NCBI GenBank assembly: GCA_016215625.1
Contig: JACRIW010000118.1
Coordinates: forward strand, 1-34,402
Length of the DNA: 34,402 nucleotides
Direction: 5' to 3'
Origin: Candidatus Eiseniibacteriota bacterium
GTDB taxonomy: Bacteria > Eisenbacteria > RBG-16-71-46
The notes beneath the pieces were generated by a model, which had not been told where the DNA came from, ran no database searches, and was given only the letters and a program-made list of their open reading frames with translations. The translations under genes and the position numbers were made by a program. Below are positions 23,842 through 32,243 of this stretch, piece after piece. Every line of letters starts with the position of its first letter. Position 1 is the first letter of the stretch.

Positions 23842-24729
23842 TCAGCCCTTCGGCGGCCCCAGCCAGCCCTCGCGCTCGAGGATCTCGCGCATGGGCGCCC
23901 AGCGGTAGCGTCCGAACAGGTGTTCGAGCTTCTCGACCACCGTGTGCAGGTTCACGTACGTGATGAAGCCGTCGAGCGGGTCGAGCGACATCCGGTGCGA
24001 CTCCGGCGTGACCTCGCGCGGGTGCAGGTAGAGCACGAACGGGCGGCGGCGCAGGATGTAGTCGAGCCCGGCGCGGAAGACCGGCAGGGGCAGCGCGCGC
24101 AGGTAGAAGCCGCCGCCGACCGGGAAGCGCACCTTGAACACCTGCGCGGTCGCGACCGGGAACTCGACGAGGTCGGCGTGCGGGTCGTGCCGGGTGAGAT
24201 CCACGGGCGAGGGCCGGTAGATCCAGCACGGTGCGCCCGGCGTGCCGTACATCTTCACCTTCATCGGGAAGATGCTCGAATCGTAGCGGTAGCCCTCGGC
24301 GCGCAGCACCTCGAGCGCCCACGGGTTCGTCTTGTCGATGCTGAAGGTCGGCGCGCGGAACCCGATCACGGGGAACTCGCCGAGCGCGCCGGTCACGACC
24401 TCGCGGAACTCGCGCAGTTCGTCGCGGAACGTCTCCGGCGTCGCGCGCCAGACCGGGCGGTGCGACATGCCGTGACAGGCCAGTTCGTGGCCCTCGTCCA
24501 CCATGCGCCGGATGAGCGCGGGATGGTCACGCACGACGTCGCCGAGCACGAAGAACGTGCAGCGCAGACCGTGGCGCTTGAGCAGGTCGAGGATCGCCTC
24601 GGTGCCCTTCACGACGATGCTCTCGCGTCCGCGCGCTTCGTCGCTGACGCGGTTCACTTCGCTGTGGTGCCAGTCCTCGATGTCGAACGAGAACGAGGCG
24701 AGATGCGGAAACGGGTTGGGAGCGCTCAT
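23842..24729 (-). CDS. Polysaccharide deacetylase, PEP-CTERM-locus (DUF3473) type
   Basis: A 295-residue NodB-fold enzyme. F-D-I-E-D-W (15-20) supplies the catalytic and metal aspartates. H-G-M-S-H (86-90) gives the two metal histidines, and G-F-R-A-P-T-F-S (123-130) is the next conserved motif. The C-terminal extension, with L-Y-L-H-P-R-E near residue 240, resembles the DUF3473 region found in deacetylases of exosortase/PEP-CTERM exopolysaccharide loci. It should remove N-acetyl (or O-acetyl) groups from a glycan. There is no signal peptide, as in others of this subfamily. ATG 24729 lies 10 bp after the upstream stop, and it is the last gene of the minus-strand run. The deacetylase call is firm; the subfamily call is from memory of its motifs. 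Confidence 0.88.
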   Translation of the reverse strand: MSAPNPFPHLASFSFDIEDWHHSEVNRVSDEARGRESIVVKGTEAILDLLKRHGLRCTFFVLGDVVRDHPALIRRMVDEGHELACHGMSHRPVWRATPETFRDELREFREVVTGALGEFPVIGFRAPTFSIDKTNPWALEVLRAEGYRYDSSIFPMKVKMYGTPGAPCWIYRPSPVDLTRHDPHADLVEFPVATAQVFKVRFPVGGGFYLRALPLPVFRAGLDYILRRRPFVLYLHPREVTPESHRMSLDPLDGFITYVNLHTVVEKLEHLFGRYRWAPMREILEREGWLGPPKG

Positions 24730-24739
24730 GTCCGGATCG

Positions 24740-26800
24740 TCAGGGCGGGGGAAGTCGGAACTGGTAGAGCCGGAAGCCGTCGCGGTCGTAGCGCTTCGTC
24801 ACGGACTGCGGCAGCGCCGCTTCCAGCCGGGCCCACGGCGCGTCGCCGGGGGCGAAGTCGCCCGCACGATACAGCACGTACGCCTCGCTCACCCGGTGCA
24901 GGGCGCGCGCGGCGACCGCCGACTGCACGAGGTAGGCCTCGTCGGCGCGGGCCATCGCGACCGGCCCGTAGAGGTCGTCCGTGAGTTCGCGGCGCGCGGC
25001 GAGCTCCTCGGCCGGGAAGCCGGCGCGCTCGGTGTTGAAGATCGTGCCCGCGAGCATGCGGCGCTGGCCCAGCACGAGCACGAGGTCGCGCGAGCGGTGG
25101 TCGATCACCACCGCGTCGCGGTCCGTCGAGTCGCGCAGGAACGCGTACATCGCGCGTTCGCCGGACGCGGGGGCGAGCGCCTCGGCGCGCGTGCGCATGG
25201 GATCGAGCAGGTAGCCGCGCAGGAACAGCGCGGGCGGCACGAGGAAGACGAGCGCGAAGAGCGCCGCGAAGGCCGTCGCGCCGAGCTTCGCGCGCAGGCG
25301 GTCGAACGCGTCGAGCGCGACGCCGCCGCCCAGGAGCGCGAGCGCCGCCGAGATCTCCCAGACGAACTTGTGCTCGTTGCCCTCGGGCAGGTGCACGATG
25401 CACGCGAGCGCGACGAGGCCGCCGGTCCAGATCGCGAGCCACGCGGCGAGCGCACGCTTCTCGGCGAAGGCGCGGCGGACGCCCCCGAGCGCGAACGCGC
25501 CGGTGACGCCGCACGCGGTGAGGATCGTCCACGGCATCACCCAGCCGATCTGGATCACCTGGTGCTGCATGCCGGACTTCTTCGCGCTCCAGCCCGTGGC
25601 GATCGAGACGAGGTAGGGCAGCGCCACGGCGAAGCCCGCGACCGTCGCGGTCCAGAACGCGGCGAGACGTCCCGGCGCGGGCAGCCACGGCGCCTTCGGT
25701 CGCACCAGCAGCGCGAGCACGACCGCCCCGGTCGTCACGGGAATCACGCCGAGCGCGACGACGCTGTGCAGCAGCACGCCGCCCGCGCCGGCCGCGAACG
25801 CCACGACGAGCCAGCGCCACTGCCCGTCGCGCAGCCACCGCGCGAGCGCCCAGAAGTGCAGCAGGAGGTACAGGTACGCGCCGCCGAGCGGACCGCCGAG
25901 CGTGTACTTGTCCCAGAAGTTCACCATGTGCGAGAACGGTGCGTGCAGTTCGTACAGCACGTCCGTCGAGTCCCACTTCGAGTGCGCCGCGATGCGGCGG
26001 ACTTCGTCGGGCCCGCGCACGTCGCCCGTGAGCGCGCGCAGCAGTCGCAGCGGCCACAGCAGCCAGGCGCCGGCGTTGAGCCCGAGTGTCAGCAGCAGCA
26101 CCGCGCCGCGCGCCGCGCGTTCGCCGTCCCACAGCGCCCACGCCGCCTGCCACGCCGTGCTCACGAGCACGCCCATGGCGACGCCGTTGAACAGCACCAT
26201 GAACACGAACGGGTCCTGCCCGCGCAGGCTCGTGAGCTGCGCGATGAACAGGTGGAAGATCCAGACGTAGTTGAGCTTCATGCCGATGAAACGCGGGTCC
26301 ACGGGCGGCACGCCGTGCTGCGCGATCTCGGTCACGATCGCGCCGTGCACCCACGTGTCGGAGCGGATGCGGATCCACGGATTGAACGAGGGGCCGAGCA
26401 GCGCGAAGCAGACCGCGGCCGCGATGGCGATCCACGCCCAGCGCGTGACCGGAGCTTCCGTCTCCGTGTCGCCGTCGCGGCCGATCGTGCGGCCCTCGCC
26501 GCCCGCGAACAGCAGCCAGCCGCCCATGCCGACGAGGCGCGAGGCGGTCTGGAGGTCCTGCCCGGCGCGCAGCAGCGCCCAGGCGACGAGCGCGCTCACG
26601 AGCGGGGAGAGCAGCAGCCCGAGCGTCCAGCGCGTCGCGGTGCCCGCGCGTGGCACGAGCAGCCGCGCGACCGCCATGCCGGGGAACACGCCGAGCCAGA
26701 CGTAGGCGCCGGCCTGGCCGAGCGGGCCGCCGGCTTTCAGCCCGGCGATGGCGAGCACGAACAGCGCGGCGAGCACCCAGACGCGCGGCGCGAGCTTCAC
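24740..26800 (-). CDS. Large polytopic membrane protein, putative GT-C-type glycosyltransferase (family member 3)
   Basis: A 686-residue protein with about 12 predicted helices and a soluble C-terminal tail (about 565-686). It carries the same motif set as the product of 10508: R-S-D-T-W-V-H (Asp148, His152), G-V-P-P-V-D-P-R-F (Asp168), T-G-D-V-R-G, N-F-W-D-K-Y and L-P-E-G-N-E-H-K-F (471-479), with D148 to F479 about 330 residues apart. The two proteins are clear paralogues despite low overall identity. The GTG start at 26800 overlaps the acyltransferase stop. A periplasm-facing transferase using a polyprenyl-linked donor is inferred from topology and the acidic loop motif. A polymerase or ligase is the main alternative. 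Confidence 0.76.
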   Translation of the reverse strand: MKLAPRVWVLAALFVLAIAGLKAGGPLGQAGAYVWLGVFPGMAVARLLVPRAGTATRWTLGLLLSPLVSALVAWALLRAGQDLQTASRLVGMGGWLLFAGGEGRTIGRDGDTETEAPVTRWAWIAIAAAVCFALLGPSFNPWIRIRSDTWVHGAIVTEIAQHGVPPVDPRFIGMKLNYVWIFHLFIAQLTSLRGQDPFVFMVLFNGVAMGVLVSTAWQAAWALWDGERAARGAVLLLTLGLNAGAWLLWPLRLLRALTGDVRGPDEVRRIAAHSKWDSTDVLYELHAPFSHMVNFWDKYTLGGPLGGAYLYLLLHFWALARWLRDGQWRWLVVAFAAGAGGVLLHSVVALGVIPVTTGAVVLALLVRPKAPWLPAPGRLAAFWTATVAGFAVALPYLVSIATGWSAKKSGMQHQVIQIGWVMPWTILTACGVTGAFALGGVRRAFAEKRALAAWLAIWTGGLVALACIVHLPEGNEHKFVWEISAALALLGGGVALDAFDRLRAKLGATAFAALFALVFLVPPALFLRGYLLDPMRTRAEALAPASGERAMYAFLRDSTDRDAVVIDHRSRDLVLVLGQRRMLAGTIFNTERAGFPAEELAARRELTDDLYGPVAMARADEAYLVQSAVAARALHRVSEAYVLYRAGDFAPGDAPWARLEAALPQSVTKRYDRDGFRLYQFRLPPP

Positions 26801-27309
26801 CGCGAGGCGTCCTTGATCACCTTGGCCGGGACGCCGCCCACGACCGTGCCCGCGGGCACGTCGCGCGTGACCACCGCGCCGGCCGCGACCACCGCGCCTT
26901 CGCCGACCGTGACGCCCGGAAGCAGCAGGCAGCCCGCGCCGAGGTAGCAGCCGCGCTTGAGCACGACCGGCGCGACCGTGCCGTCACCGGCGCCGGCCTG
27001 CGTGCGGTCCATGCGCTTCGCGTCGTCGTGCACGATCACCGTGACGCGGAACGAGATCGTGACGTCGTCCTCGATCACGATCAGCTCCGGGAACTGGTCG
27101 TCGAGCCAGGTGTCGAGCCCGATGAAGCAGTGGTGCCCGACGGAGATGCCCATCCAGCGGTAGAGCTGGATGCGCATCTCCGGCGGGATCGTGCCGCGCG
27201 CGATCATGTGCAGCTGCTTCTGCAGGAACACGCGCCACAGCGGACGCGGCGCGATCGAGCGCTCGTAGTCGCGGCGCGCGACGCGCGCGGTGATCTTCGG
27301 TCCGGCCAT
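26797..27309 (-). CDS. Hexapeptide-repeat O/N-acyltransferase (WcaF/MAT-like)
   Basis: A 170-residue left-handed beta-helix protein. Hexapeptide repeats run from about residue 75 to 168 (for example G-C-Y-L-G-A-G-C and [13 protein letters not shown]). The probable catalytic histidine is His94 in V-I-V-H-D-D, and the chain ends with the usual G-G-V-P-A-K-V-I. It should acetylate a sugar hydroxyl or amino group from acetyl-CoA. The start is ATG 27309, supported by GGAGG at 27317-27321 and a 4-bp overlap with the preceding stop. The frame stays open upstream, but that is antisense-like shadow over the FemAB gene. Confidence 0.87.
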   Translation of the reverse strand: MAGPKITARVARRDYERSIAPRPLWRVFLQKQLHMIARGTIPPEMRIQLYRWMGISVGHHCFIGLDTWLDDQFPELIVIEDDVTISFRVTVIVHDDAKRMDRTQAGAGDGTVAPVVLKRGCYLGAGCLLLPGVTVGEGAVVAAGAVVTRDVPAGTVVGGVPAKVIKDASR

Positions 27310-28325
27310 CACAGCACCTCCGGGAACAGCTTCTTCGCGTGCTCGCCGAGCAATCCGGCGACCGGCACGGGGAGTTTCTTCCACATCCGCACGACGGCGT
27401 CGAGCGAGCCCTTCTGCGCCGCGAGCGTCGGGAACGTCTTCGCGGTGCCGAGCACGTACTGGTAGTGCAGCTGCACGGGCTCGGCGCCCCACTGGCGCTT
27501 GAAGGCGAACGTGCCCGAGTTCCACTGGCTGCGTCCGAAATCGAAGCGCTTCATGCCGAGCGCGAACGCGCGCTGCAGCGCCTCCCAGTAGAGCACCTGG
27601 TTCGGGCAGTGCGCGAAGAAGCGGCGCAGCGAGCTCGCCCACGGGTCGGTCATCGTGCCGGCGTGGCGCACGGTGAACATGACGCCCGCGGTCTCGTGCT
27701 CGCGCTCGATCGCGAGCAGCTCGGCGTCCTCGCCGAGCGCCGCGAGCGCGCCCTCGTAGTAACGCGCGTTGCGGATCGGCGAACCGAGGTCGCGCATGTT
27801 CTCGAGCAGCACGCGGTGGAACGTCGCGGCGTCGCGGTTCCACTTGCGCTCGAAGCCGGCCTTCTCGCCCTTGCGGATCTGGTTGCGCAGCTTCGCGTCG
27901 AACGCCTTCCACTGCGCCTCGGTGCTCTCGGCGAGGGTGAGGACCATGGTGACGTGCTCGCCGTTCGTCTCGAGTCCCGGCCACGCGGTCTTCTGGTCGC
28001 GCAGTTCGATCCACGTGAGCCGGCGCCGCGCGAGTGCCTCGCGCGCGGGCTCGAGGAGCGCGGCGGCGGTCGCCTCGTCGTCGGCGAGCAGCCCGCCCGG
28101 CGCCGAGAAGAGCTGCGGCGCGCGTCCGCCCTTTTCGAACAACGGCAGCACGCCGGTGACGCGTCCGGCGTCCTCGGCGAGCCACCAGCGCGCGGGCACG
28201 CCGTAGGCGCGCTCGGTCAGGTCCTTCCACGCGGTGAGCTGCCCGAAGTGCGAGAGCGCCGAGGCGCGCACGTACGCGTCCCAGCGCTCGCGGTCGGCGG
28301 GTTCCAGCAGGCGGACGGTGGGCAT
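27309..28325 (-). CDS. FemAB-like GNAT-fold protein of the exosortase/PEP-CTERM-associated type
   Basis: A 338-residue protein with two GNAT-like halves. The C-terminal signature R-F-D-F-G-R-S-Q (260-267), followed by [10 protein letters not shown] (271-280), matches the FemAB-like family found with exosortase/PEP-CTERM exopolysaccharide genes. FemAB proteins proper transfer amino acids from aminoacyl-tRNA to peptidoglycan precursors. The role of this branch is not established, and transfer of an acyl or aminoacyl group to a glycan is a guess. ATG 28325 starts 5 bp after the GT39 stop. Its own stop overlaps the acyltransferase start. Confidence 0.82.
   Translation of the reverse strand: MPTVRLLEPADRERWDAYVRASALSHFGQLTAWKDLTERAYGVPARWWLAEDAGRVTGVLPLFEKGGRAPQLFSAPGGLLADDEATAAALLEPAREALARRRLTWIELRDQKTAWPGLETNGEHVTMVLTLAESTEAQWKAFDAKLRNQIRKGEKAGFERKWNRDAATFHRVLLENMRDLGSPIRNARYYEGALAALGEDAELLAIEREHETAGVMFTVRHAGTMTDPWASSLRRFFAHCPNQVLYWEALQRAFALGMKRFDFGRSQWNSGTFAFKRQWGAEPVQLHYQYVLGTAKTFPTLAAQKGSLDAVVRMWKKLPVPVAGLLGEHAKKLFPEVL
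27317..27321 (-). promoter_or_regulatory. Ribosome binding site GGAGG for the acyltransferase
   Basis: GGAGG on the minus strand lies 7 nt ahead of ATG 27309, inside the end of the FemAB gene. It fixes the acyltransferase start and argues against any longer version. Confidence 0.7.
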
Positions 28326-28330
28326 GGGGC

Positions 28331-29557
28331 TCAGGCGCGCGGTGTTCCGGAGGTCCCGGCCTCGTCGTCCGCGAACGCCCGTCCGAGCGCGGGGAACATC
28401 CGCACCACGCCGAGGGCGGCGAGCACGATCATCATGGGCTCGACCGGGATGCGGTAGCGCGTCTGCGTGAAGAACAGGGAGTACAGGAACGCGGTCGCGA
28501 GGACGAGAACGGCGAGCGCCCAGCGCTTGCGCGCCGGCGAGGCGCCGAACAGCAGGCCCACGATCGAGAACAGCAGCACGGGCACGAAGTAGACCGCTCC
28601 GAGCAGGAGCACCGGACCGCGGTTGTACTGGTTCTGCGTCTGGATGCGATCGGGCATGGCCTTGAAGAAGTGCACGAACTCGCCGGAAACGTCGTGCAGG
28701 TACGCGGCCGGCTGCTCGCGCAGGATGCGCAGTTCCTGCTTCACGAACGCGCCGGTCGCGAGCGGGGTGTAGGGGGTGCCCTTCGGCAGCTGGACCCGGC
28801 GGCCCTCGGCGAGCAGCGAGTCCGTGCGCGAGTAGTGCAGCACGTACTGGGCCTTCTGCATGAAGACGGCCTTGTTGCCGTAGGCGGCCTTGCGCCAGGC
28901 GACGTAGGGCCCCAGCACGACCAGCGCGGTCAGCACCGCCGCCGCCAGCGTGCCGAACAGGCGCCGGTTGCCGCGCACGCCCGCCACGAGCCAGCCGAAG
29001 AGCGCCAGGGCCGGCGCGATGGCGACCGGATCGGTGAGGTAGGCGAGCGACAGCGCCGCGCCCATGCCGGCGCCGTGGCGCGCGCTCGGCGCGTCGTTCG
29101 CGGCGATCGCCGCCGAAACCGCGACCATGAGCAGCGTGGCGTACAGCATGGTCGGATAGAGCATGCCGGTCGTGAACACGAGTGTCGGCGCGAACGCGAG
29201 CGCGACGCCGGTGATCGCGCCGGCGGCGCGGCCGCCGAGCCGCGTCGCGAGCCGCATGCCGAGCAGGCTCAGCGCGGCGGCGAGCCCGAGCTGGAGCATG
29301 CGCACGGCGAAGAAGTTGTGCCGGCCGCCGACGAGGAAGCCGAGGGCCATCTCGATCGGGAAGAGCGGCGCGCGCGGCGAACTGTCGCCGGGCGCGTGCC
29401 CCGCGAGGACGCGGAGCGCCGCCTCCTCGTACTCGGCGGTGTCGGCGAAGTAGAAGCGGTTGCCCATGCTGAGCACGAACGCGAAGCGCAGCACGAGCGC
29501 GAGCGTCACGAGCGCGAGCGGGCTGGTCAGCCGGCGCAGCGTCGTCGAGCCGTTCAC
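28331..29557 (-). CDS. GT39-like (ArnT/PMT family) membrane glycosyltransferase
   Basis: A 408-residue polytopic protein with about 9-10 predicted helices. The first outward loop carries F-A-D-T-A-E-Y (Asp39, Glu42), the position of the catalytic acid in GT39/GT83 enzymes. It is followed by R-A-P-L-F-P (62-67), a typical motif of the family. Near the C-terminus Y-R-I-P-V-E-P also fits. It would transfer a sugar from a polyprenyl-phosphate donor on the periplasmic face, possibly one made by the GT2 enzymes nearby. The GTG start at 29557 overlaps the preceding stop (GTGA). Confidence 0.82.
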   Translation of the reverse strand: MNGSTTLRRLTSPLALVTLALVLRFAFVLSMGNRFYFADTAEYEEAALRVLAGHAPGDSSPRAPLFPIEMALGFLVGGRHNFFAVRMLQLGLAAALSLLGMRLATRLGGRAAGAITGVALAFAPTLVFTTGMLYPTMLYATLLMVAVSAAIAANDAPSARHGAGMGAALSLAYLTDPVAIAPALALFGWLVAGVRGNRRLFGTLAAAVLTALVVLGPYVAWRKAAYGNKAVFMQKAQYVLHYSRTDSLLAEGRRVQLPKGTPYTPLATGAFVKQELRILREQPAAYLHDVSGEFVHFFKAMPDRIQTQNQYNRGPVLLLGAVYFVPVLLFSIVGLLFGASPARKRWALAVLVLATAFLYSLFFTQTRYRIPVEPMMIVLAALGVVRMFPALGRAFADDEAGTSGTPRA

Positions 29558-30483
29558 GAGCGGCCCTCCCCGAGCGCGGGGCCGCGCGAGGCGGGCAGCG
29601 CCGAAAGCGCCAGCCCGACGAGCCCGGGCAGCAGCGTCGCGGTGAGGAACCAGAGCAGCGAGAACGCAGCGCCCGTCGCGGCGCCGGCGCCGAACTGCCC
29701 GAACAGCGCCGCGCTCACCTGCTCACGCAGCCCGAGGCCGCCGCACGCGATCGGGAGGTTGCCGAGCAGCGGGATCACCGGCAGCCCGAGCAGCAGCAGC
29801 GGCGAAGTGCCGGGCGCGAGGTCGCGCAGCAGCACCCACGCACCGGCGTAGCCGAACGCGTAGAACACGAGTCCGTACCCGAGGCTCGACGCGAACGCGG
29901 GCGAGGAGGCGAGCCCGTTGCTGCTCTCGCTCCAGCGCGCCACGGGCTTCGCGAGGAACGGGAACGCGCGCGCGACGGCCGCGAGAACCGGCGGGTGCGA
30001 GAGCAGCACCACGCCGAGCACCGTCACCGCGACGAGCGAAGCGAAGATCGCGAGCAGCGTGCCGCGCCACGCGGGCACGAGCACGAAGGCGGGCAGCGAC
30101 ATGAGCTCGAGCAGCACGACGTCCGTGACGCGGTCCCACACGACCGACGGCAGCGTGCGCGAGCGCGGCGCGTCGAGGTGCAGCACGCGCGCGAACTCCC
30201 CGACCCGGCCCGGCGTGAAGAGCCCGTAGAACGTGCCCACGAGCGTCAGGCAGTAGCTGCTCCACGTGCGCATCACGAGCCCGGCGCGCTGCAGCAGCAC
30301 GGTCCAGCGCCGCGCGCGGCCCCAGTAGCCCGCGAGCGACAGCGACACGGCGAGCACGATCGTGAGCGGCCTGACGCGCGCGAAGGCCGCCACGGCGTCC
30401 GCGACGGGAACCTTGCGCACGAGCAGCGCGAGCAGGATCACGGACACGGTGAACTGCAGGAGCATGCCGGCGCCTTTCTTCAC
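29554..30483 (-). CDS. Flippase-like membrane protein, LPG-synthase TM region family (second copy)
   Basis: A 309-residue polytopic protein with T-P-G-R-V-G-E-F-A-R (90-99) and W-D-R-V-T-D (116-121), the same two diagnostic motifs as the product of 3740-4744. In the second motif Asp117 replaces the more usual Glu. The chosen start is GTG 30483, which overlaps the methyltransferase stop (GTGA) and places a first helix directly after a short basic head. The frame is open upstream, but only as shadow. A role in lipid-linked sugar movement is inferred, as for the first copy. The two are diverged enough to have different partners. Confidence 0.8.
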   Translation of the reverse strand: MKKGAGMLLQFTVSVILLALLVRKVPVADAVAAFARVRPLTIVLAVSLSLAGYWGRARRWTVLLQRAGLVMRTWSSYCLTLVGTFYGLFTPGRVGEFARVLHLDAPRSRTLPSVVWDRVTDVVLLELMSLPAFVLVPAWRGTLLAIFASLVAVTVLGVVLLSHPPVLAAVARAFPFLAKPVARWSESSNGLASSPAFASSLGYGLVFYAFGYAGAWVLLRDLAPGTSPLLLLGLPVIPLLGNLPIACGGLGLREQVSAALFGQFGAGAATGAAFSLLWFLTATLLPGLVGLALSALPASRGPALGEGRS

Positions 30484-31118
30484 GCCCGCGCTCCGCCGGT
30501 CCGTACCCGCGCGAGCACCTGCGTCCAGGGCAGGGGCGAGCGGGTCGCGACGACTTCGAGCCGGCTCGAGACGAACTTCACCATGGAGCCGCGGCTCCAG
30601 TGCTGCACGTGCCCGTCGGTGTTGCCCCACGCGGACCAGTACTGCCCGCGCATCATGTTGAGGATGCGCCACAGCGGCTCGCGCGGCACGGTGACGAGCA
30701 CGTGGCCGGACGACACCGAGGCGACGGCTTCGAGGGCCTTCGCGGGGTCGTCGAGGTGCTCGAACACCTCGCACGCCACCACGAGGTCCCATTTCCCGAG
30801 CTTCGCGGCGTCGTAGATCGAGCACACCTCGAAGTCGCGGTCGGGATGCGAGCGCTTCGCGATGTTGATGATCGCGGTCGAGAAGTCCGTGCCCAGCACG
30901 CGCGCCCCGGGGAAGAACTTCGCGAGCTTGTCGGTGACGTGCCCTTCGCCGCAGCCGACCTCGAGCACGGTCTCCGGCTTCGGGATCCCGGCGAGCATGC
31001 CGAACATGCCGCGGTCGAAGCCTTGCATGAGCCGGCGCACGACCGGATTGCCCGAGCCGTGCTTGTCGAAGCGGTTGCCGACGACGATGTCGTCTTCGAG
31101 AAGCGGTCCGCCGCTCAC
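30480..31118 (-). CDS. Class I SAM-dependent methyltransferase
   Basis: A 212-residue protein. Motif I, V-L-E-V-G-C-G-E-G-H (51-60), binds S-adenosylmethionine. An acidic residue follows the second strand in L-G-T-D-F, and a post-motif A-C-E-V-F-E-H-L-D is typical of small-molecule methyltransferases of the Methyltransf_11/23 type. The position between a GT2 and membrane glycan genes suggests sugar methylation or capping, but a lipid or other target is possible. The GTG start at 31118 has AGGAG at 31124-31128 (5 nt spacing) and overlaps the GT2 stop. Confidence 0.85.
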   Translation of the reverse strand: MSGGPLLEDDIVVGNRFDKHGSGNPVVRRLMQGFDRGMFGMLAGIPKPETVLEVGCGEGHVTDKLAKFFPGARVLGTDFSTAIINIAKRSHPDRDFEVCSIYDAAKLGKWDLVVACEVFEHLDDPAKALEAVASVSSGHVLVTVPREPLWRILNMMRGQYWSAWGNTDGHVQHWSRGSMVKFVSSRLEVVATRSPLPWTQVLARVRTGGARA

Positions 31119-32083
31119 GAGGGCTCCTGTTCCTTGCGCGTGCGGCCGTAGCGCAGCACGCGCGAGTTCATGACGATCTCCTCGAGGATGCGCCGGTTCA
31201 TCGCCGTGAGGTCGGCGAGGATCCCGAACGCGGCGAGCAGCGCCGCGATCATCGCGAGCACGCCGCCCACGATGACCGACTGCACGTGGCCGGTCTGGCC
31301 GGTCGTCGTGAAGTAGAGCCAGAAGAAGCGCACGAACAGCACGAGCGCGCCCGCGCCGAAGAGCGACGCGATCGTGAGGAAGAAGCGCAGCGGCTGGTAG
31401 AGCACGTAGACGCGGAACATCGTGCCGAGCGAACGCGTGATGTACGCGCGCATGCCCTTGAAGAGCCGGGACTCGCGCAGCATGCCGTTCGTGCGGATCG
31501 GCACCGCGGTCACGGTGATGTTCTTCTGGCTCGCCTGGATGATGGTCTCGAGCGTGTACGTGAAGTTCGTGAGCACGGTGAGCTTCATCGCCGCTTCGCG
31601 CGAGTACGCGCGGAAGCCCGACGTCGCGTCGGGCACGTCGCTGCCCGACAGCGTGCGCACCACGCCGCTGCCGAGCTTCTGCAGCGACTTCTTGAGCGGG
31701 GAGAAGTGCTCGATGTTGTCGATCGGCCGGGTGCCCACCACCATGTCCGCGCGGCGCTCGAGGATCGGCTGGATGAGCTTGCCGATGTCCTGCCCCTGGT
31801 ACTGGTTGTCCGCGTCGGTGTTCACGATGATGTCGGCGCCCATCGCGAGCGCTTCGCGCAGTCCGGCCTCGAACCCGCGCGCGAGCCCGCGGCGCGAGGG
31901 GAACCGCACGACGCGGTGCACGCCGAGTTCGCGCGCGACTTCGCTGGTGCGGTCGGTGCTTCCGTCGTCGATGACGAGGTACTCGACCGTGGCGATGCCG
32001 GGAAGCGTGCGCGGCAGGTCCGCGAAGGTCGCGGGAAGCGACGCCTCTTCGTTCAGGCAGGGAATCTGGATGACGAGTTTCAC
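31115..32083 (-). CDS. Family 2 glycosyltransferase with C-terminal membrane helices
   Basis: From GTG 32083 the protein has 322 residues. I-P-C-L-N-E-E (7-13), I-D-D-G-S (38-42) and the D-A-D metal site (90-92, in N-T-D-A-D-N) mark a GT-A domain to about residue 225. Two predicted helices follow (about 237-262 and 270-295). This is the polyprenyl-phosphate sugar synthase type with a membrane anchor. An ATG at 32155 would add a 24-residue Ala/Pro-rich leader unlike the family. GTG 32083 has GGAG at 32093-32096 and places the conserved first strand at the N-terminus, so I prefer it. It heads the eight-gene minus-strand run, behind a candidate promoter at 32203. Confidence 0.84.
   Translation of the reverse strand: MKLVIQIPCLNEEASLPATFADLPRTLPGIATVEYLVIDDGSTDRTSEVARELGVHRVVRFPSRRGLARGFEAGLREALAMGADIIVNTDADNQYQGQDIGKLIQPILERRADMVVGTRPIDNIEHFSPLKKSLQKLGSGVVRTLSGSDVPDATSGFRAYSREAAMKLTVLTNFTYTLETIIQASQKNITVTAVPIRTNGMLRESRLFKGMRAYITRSLGTMFRVYVLYQPLRFFLTIASLFGAGALVLFVRFFWLYFTTTGQTGHVQSVIVGGVLAMIAALLAAFGILADLTAMNRRILEEIVMNSRVLRYGRTRKEQEPS
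31124..31128 (-). promoter_or_regulatory. Ribosome binding site AGGAG for the methyltransferase
   Basis: AGGAG on the minus strand lies 5 nt before GTG 31118, inside the end of the GT2 gene. It supports the GTG start and the coupled translation. Confidence 0.65.
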
Positions 32084-32190
32084 GAGGGGAAGCTCCGGGC
32101 TTGCGGCTGTGGGCGCGGCTGCTCTCCCCGTGCGGAGCGGAGCGGGCGGGGACACGGGTCGTGGGGTGAGAGGTGGCCGGGTACGGCGCG

Positions 32191-32208
32191 ATGCCGCGCG
32201 GCATTATG
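32191..32208 (-). promoter_or_regulatory. Candidate promoter -10 overlapped by a perfect 14-bp palindrome
   Basis: ATGCCGCGCGGCAT (32191-32204) is its own reverse complement. On the minus strand CATAAT (32208 to 32203) is a good -10 match that overlaps the palindrome by 2 bp, so a repressor there would cover the start of transcription. The -35 is weak (TGGCCA at about 17 nt). The GT2 start lies about 110 nt further on. The palindrome alone could instead be a short terminator hairpin for the upstream AsnB gene, although no T-run follows. Confidence 0.4.
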
Positions 32209-32243
32209 CGGCAACACGTTGGGGCTGGCCAGACGGGGCGCGG

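Noticed and set aside
32153..32155. ATG at 32155 as the start of the anchored GT2
   Set aside because: It adds an Ala/Pro-rich leader not expected for the family. GTG 32083 has GGAG and begins at the conserved first strand. It is not fully excluded.
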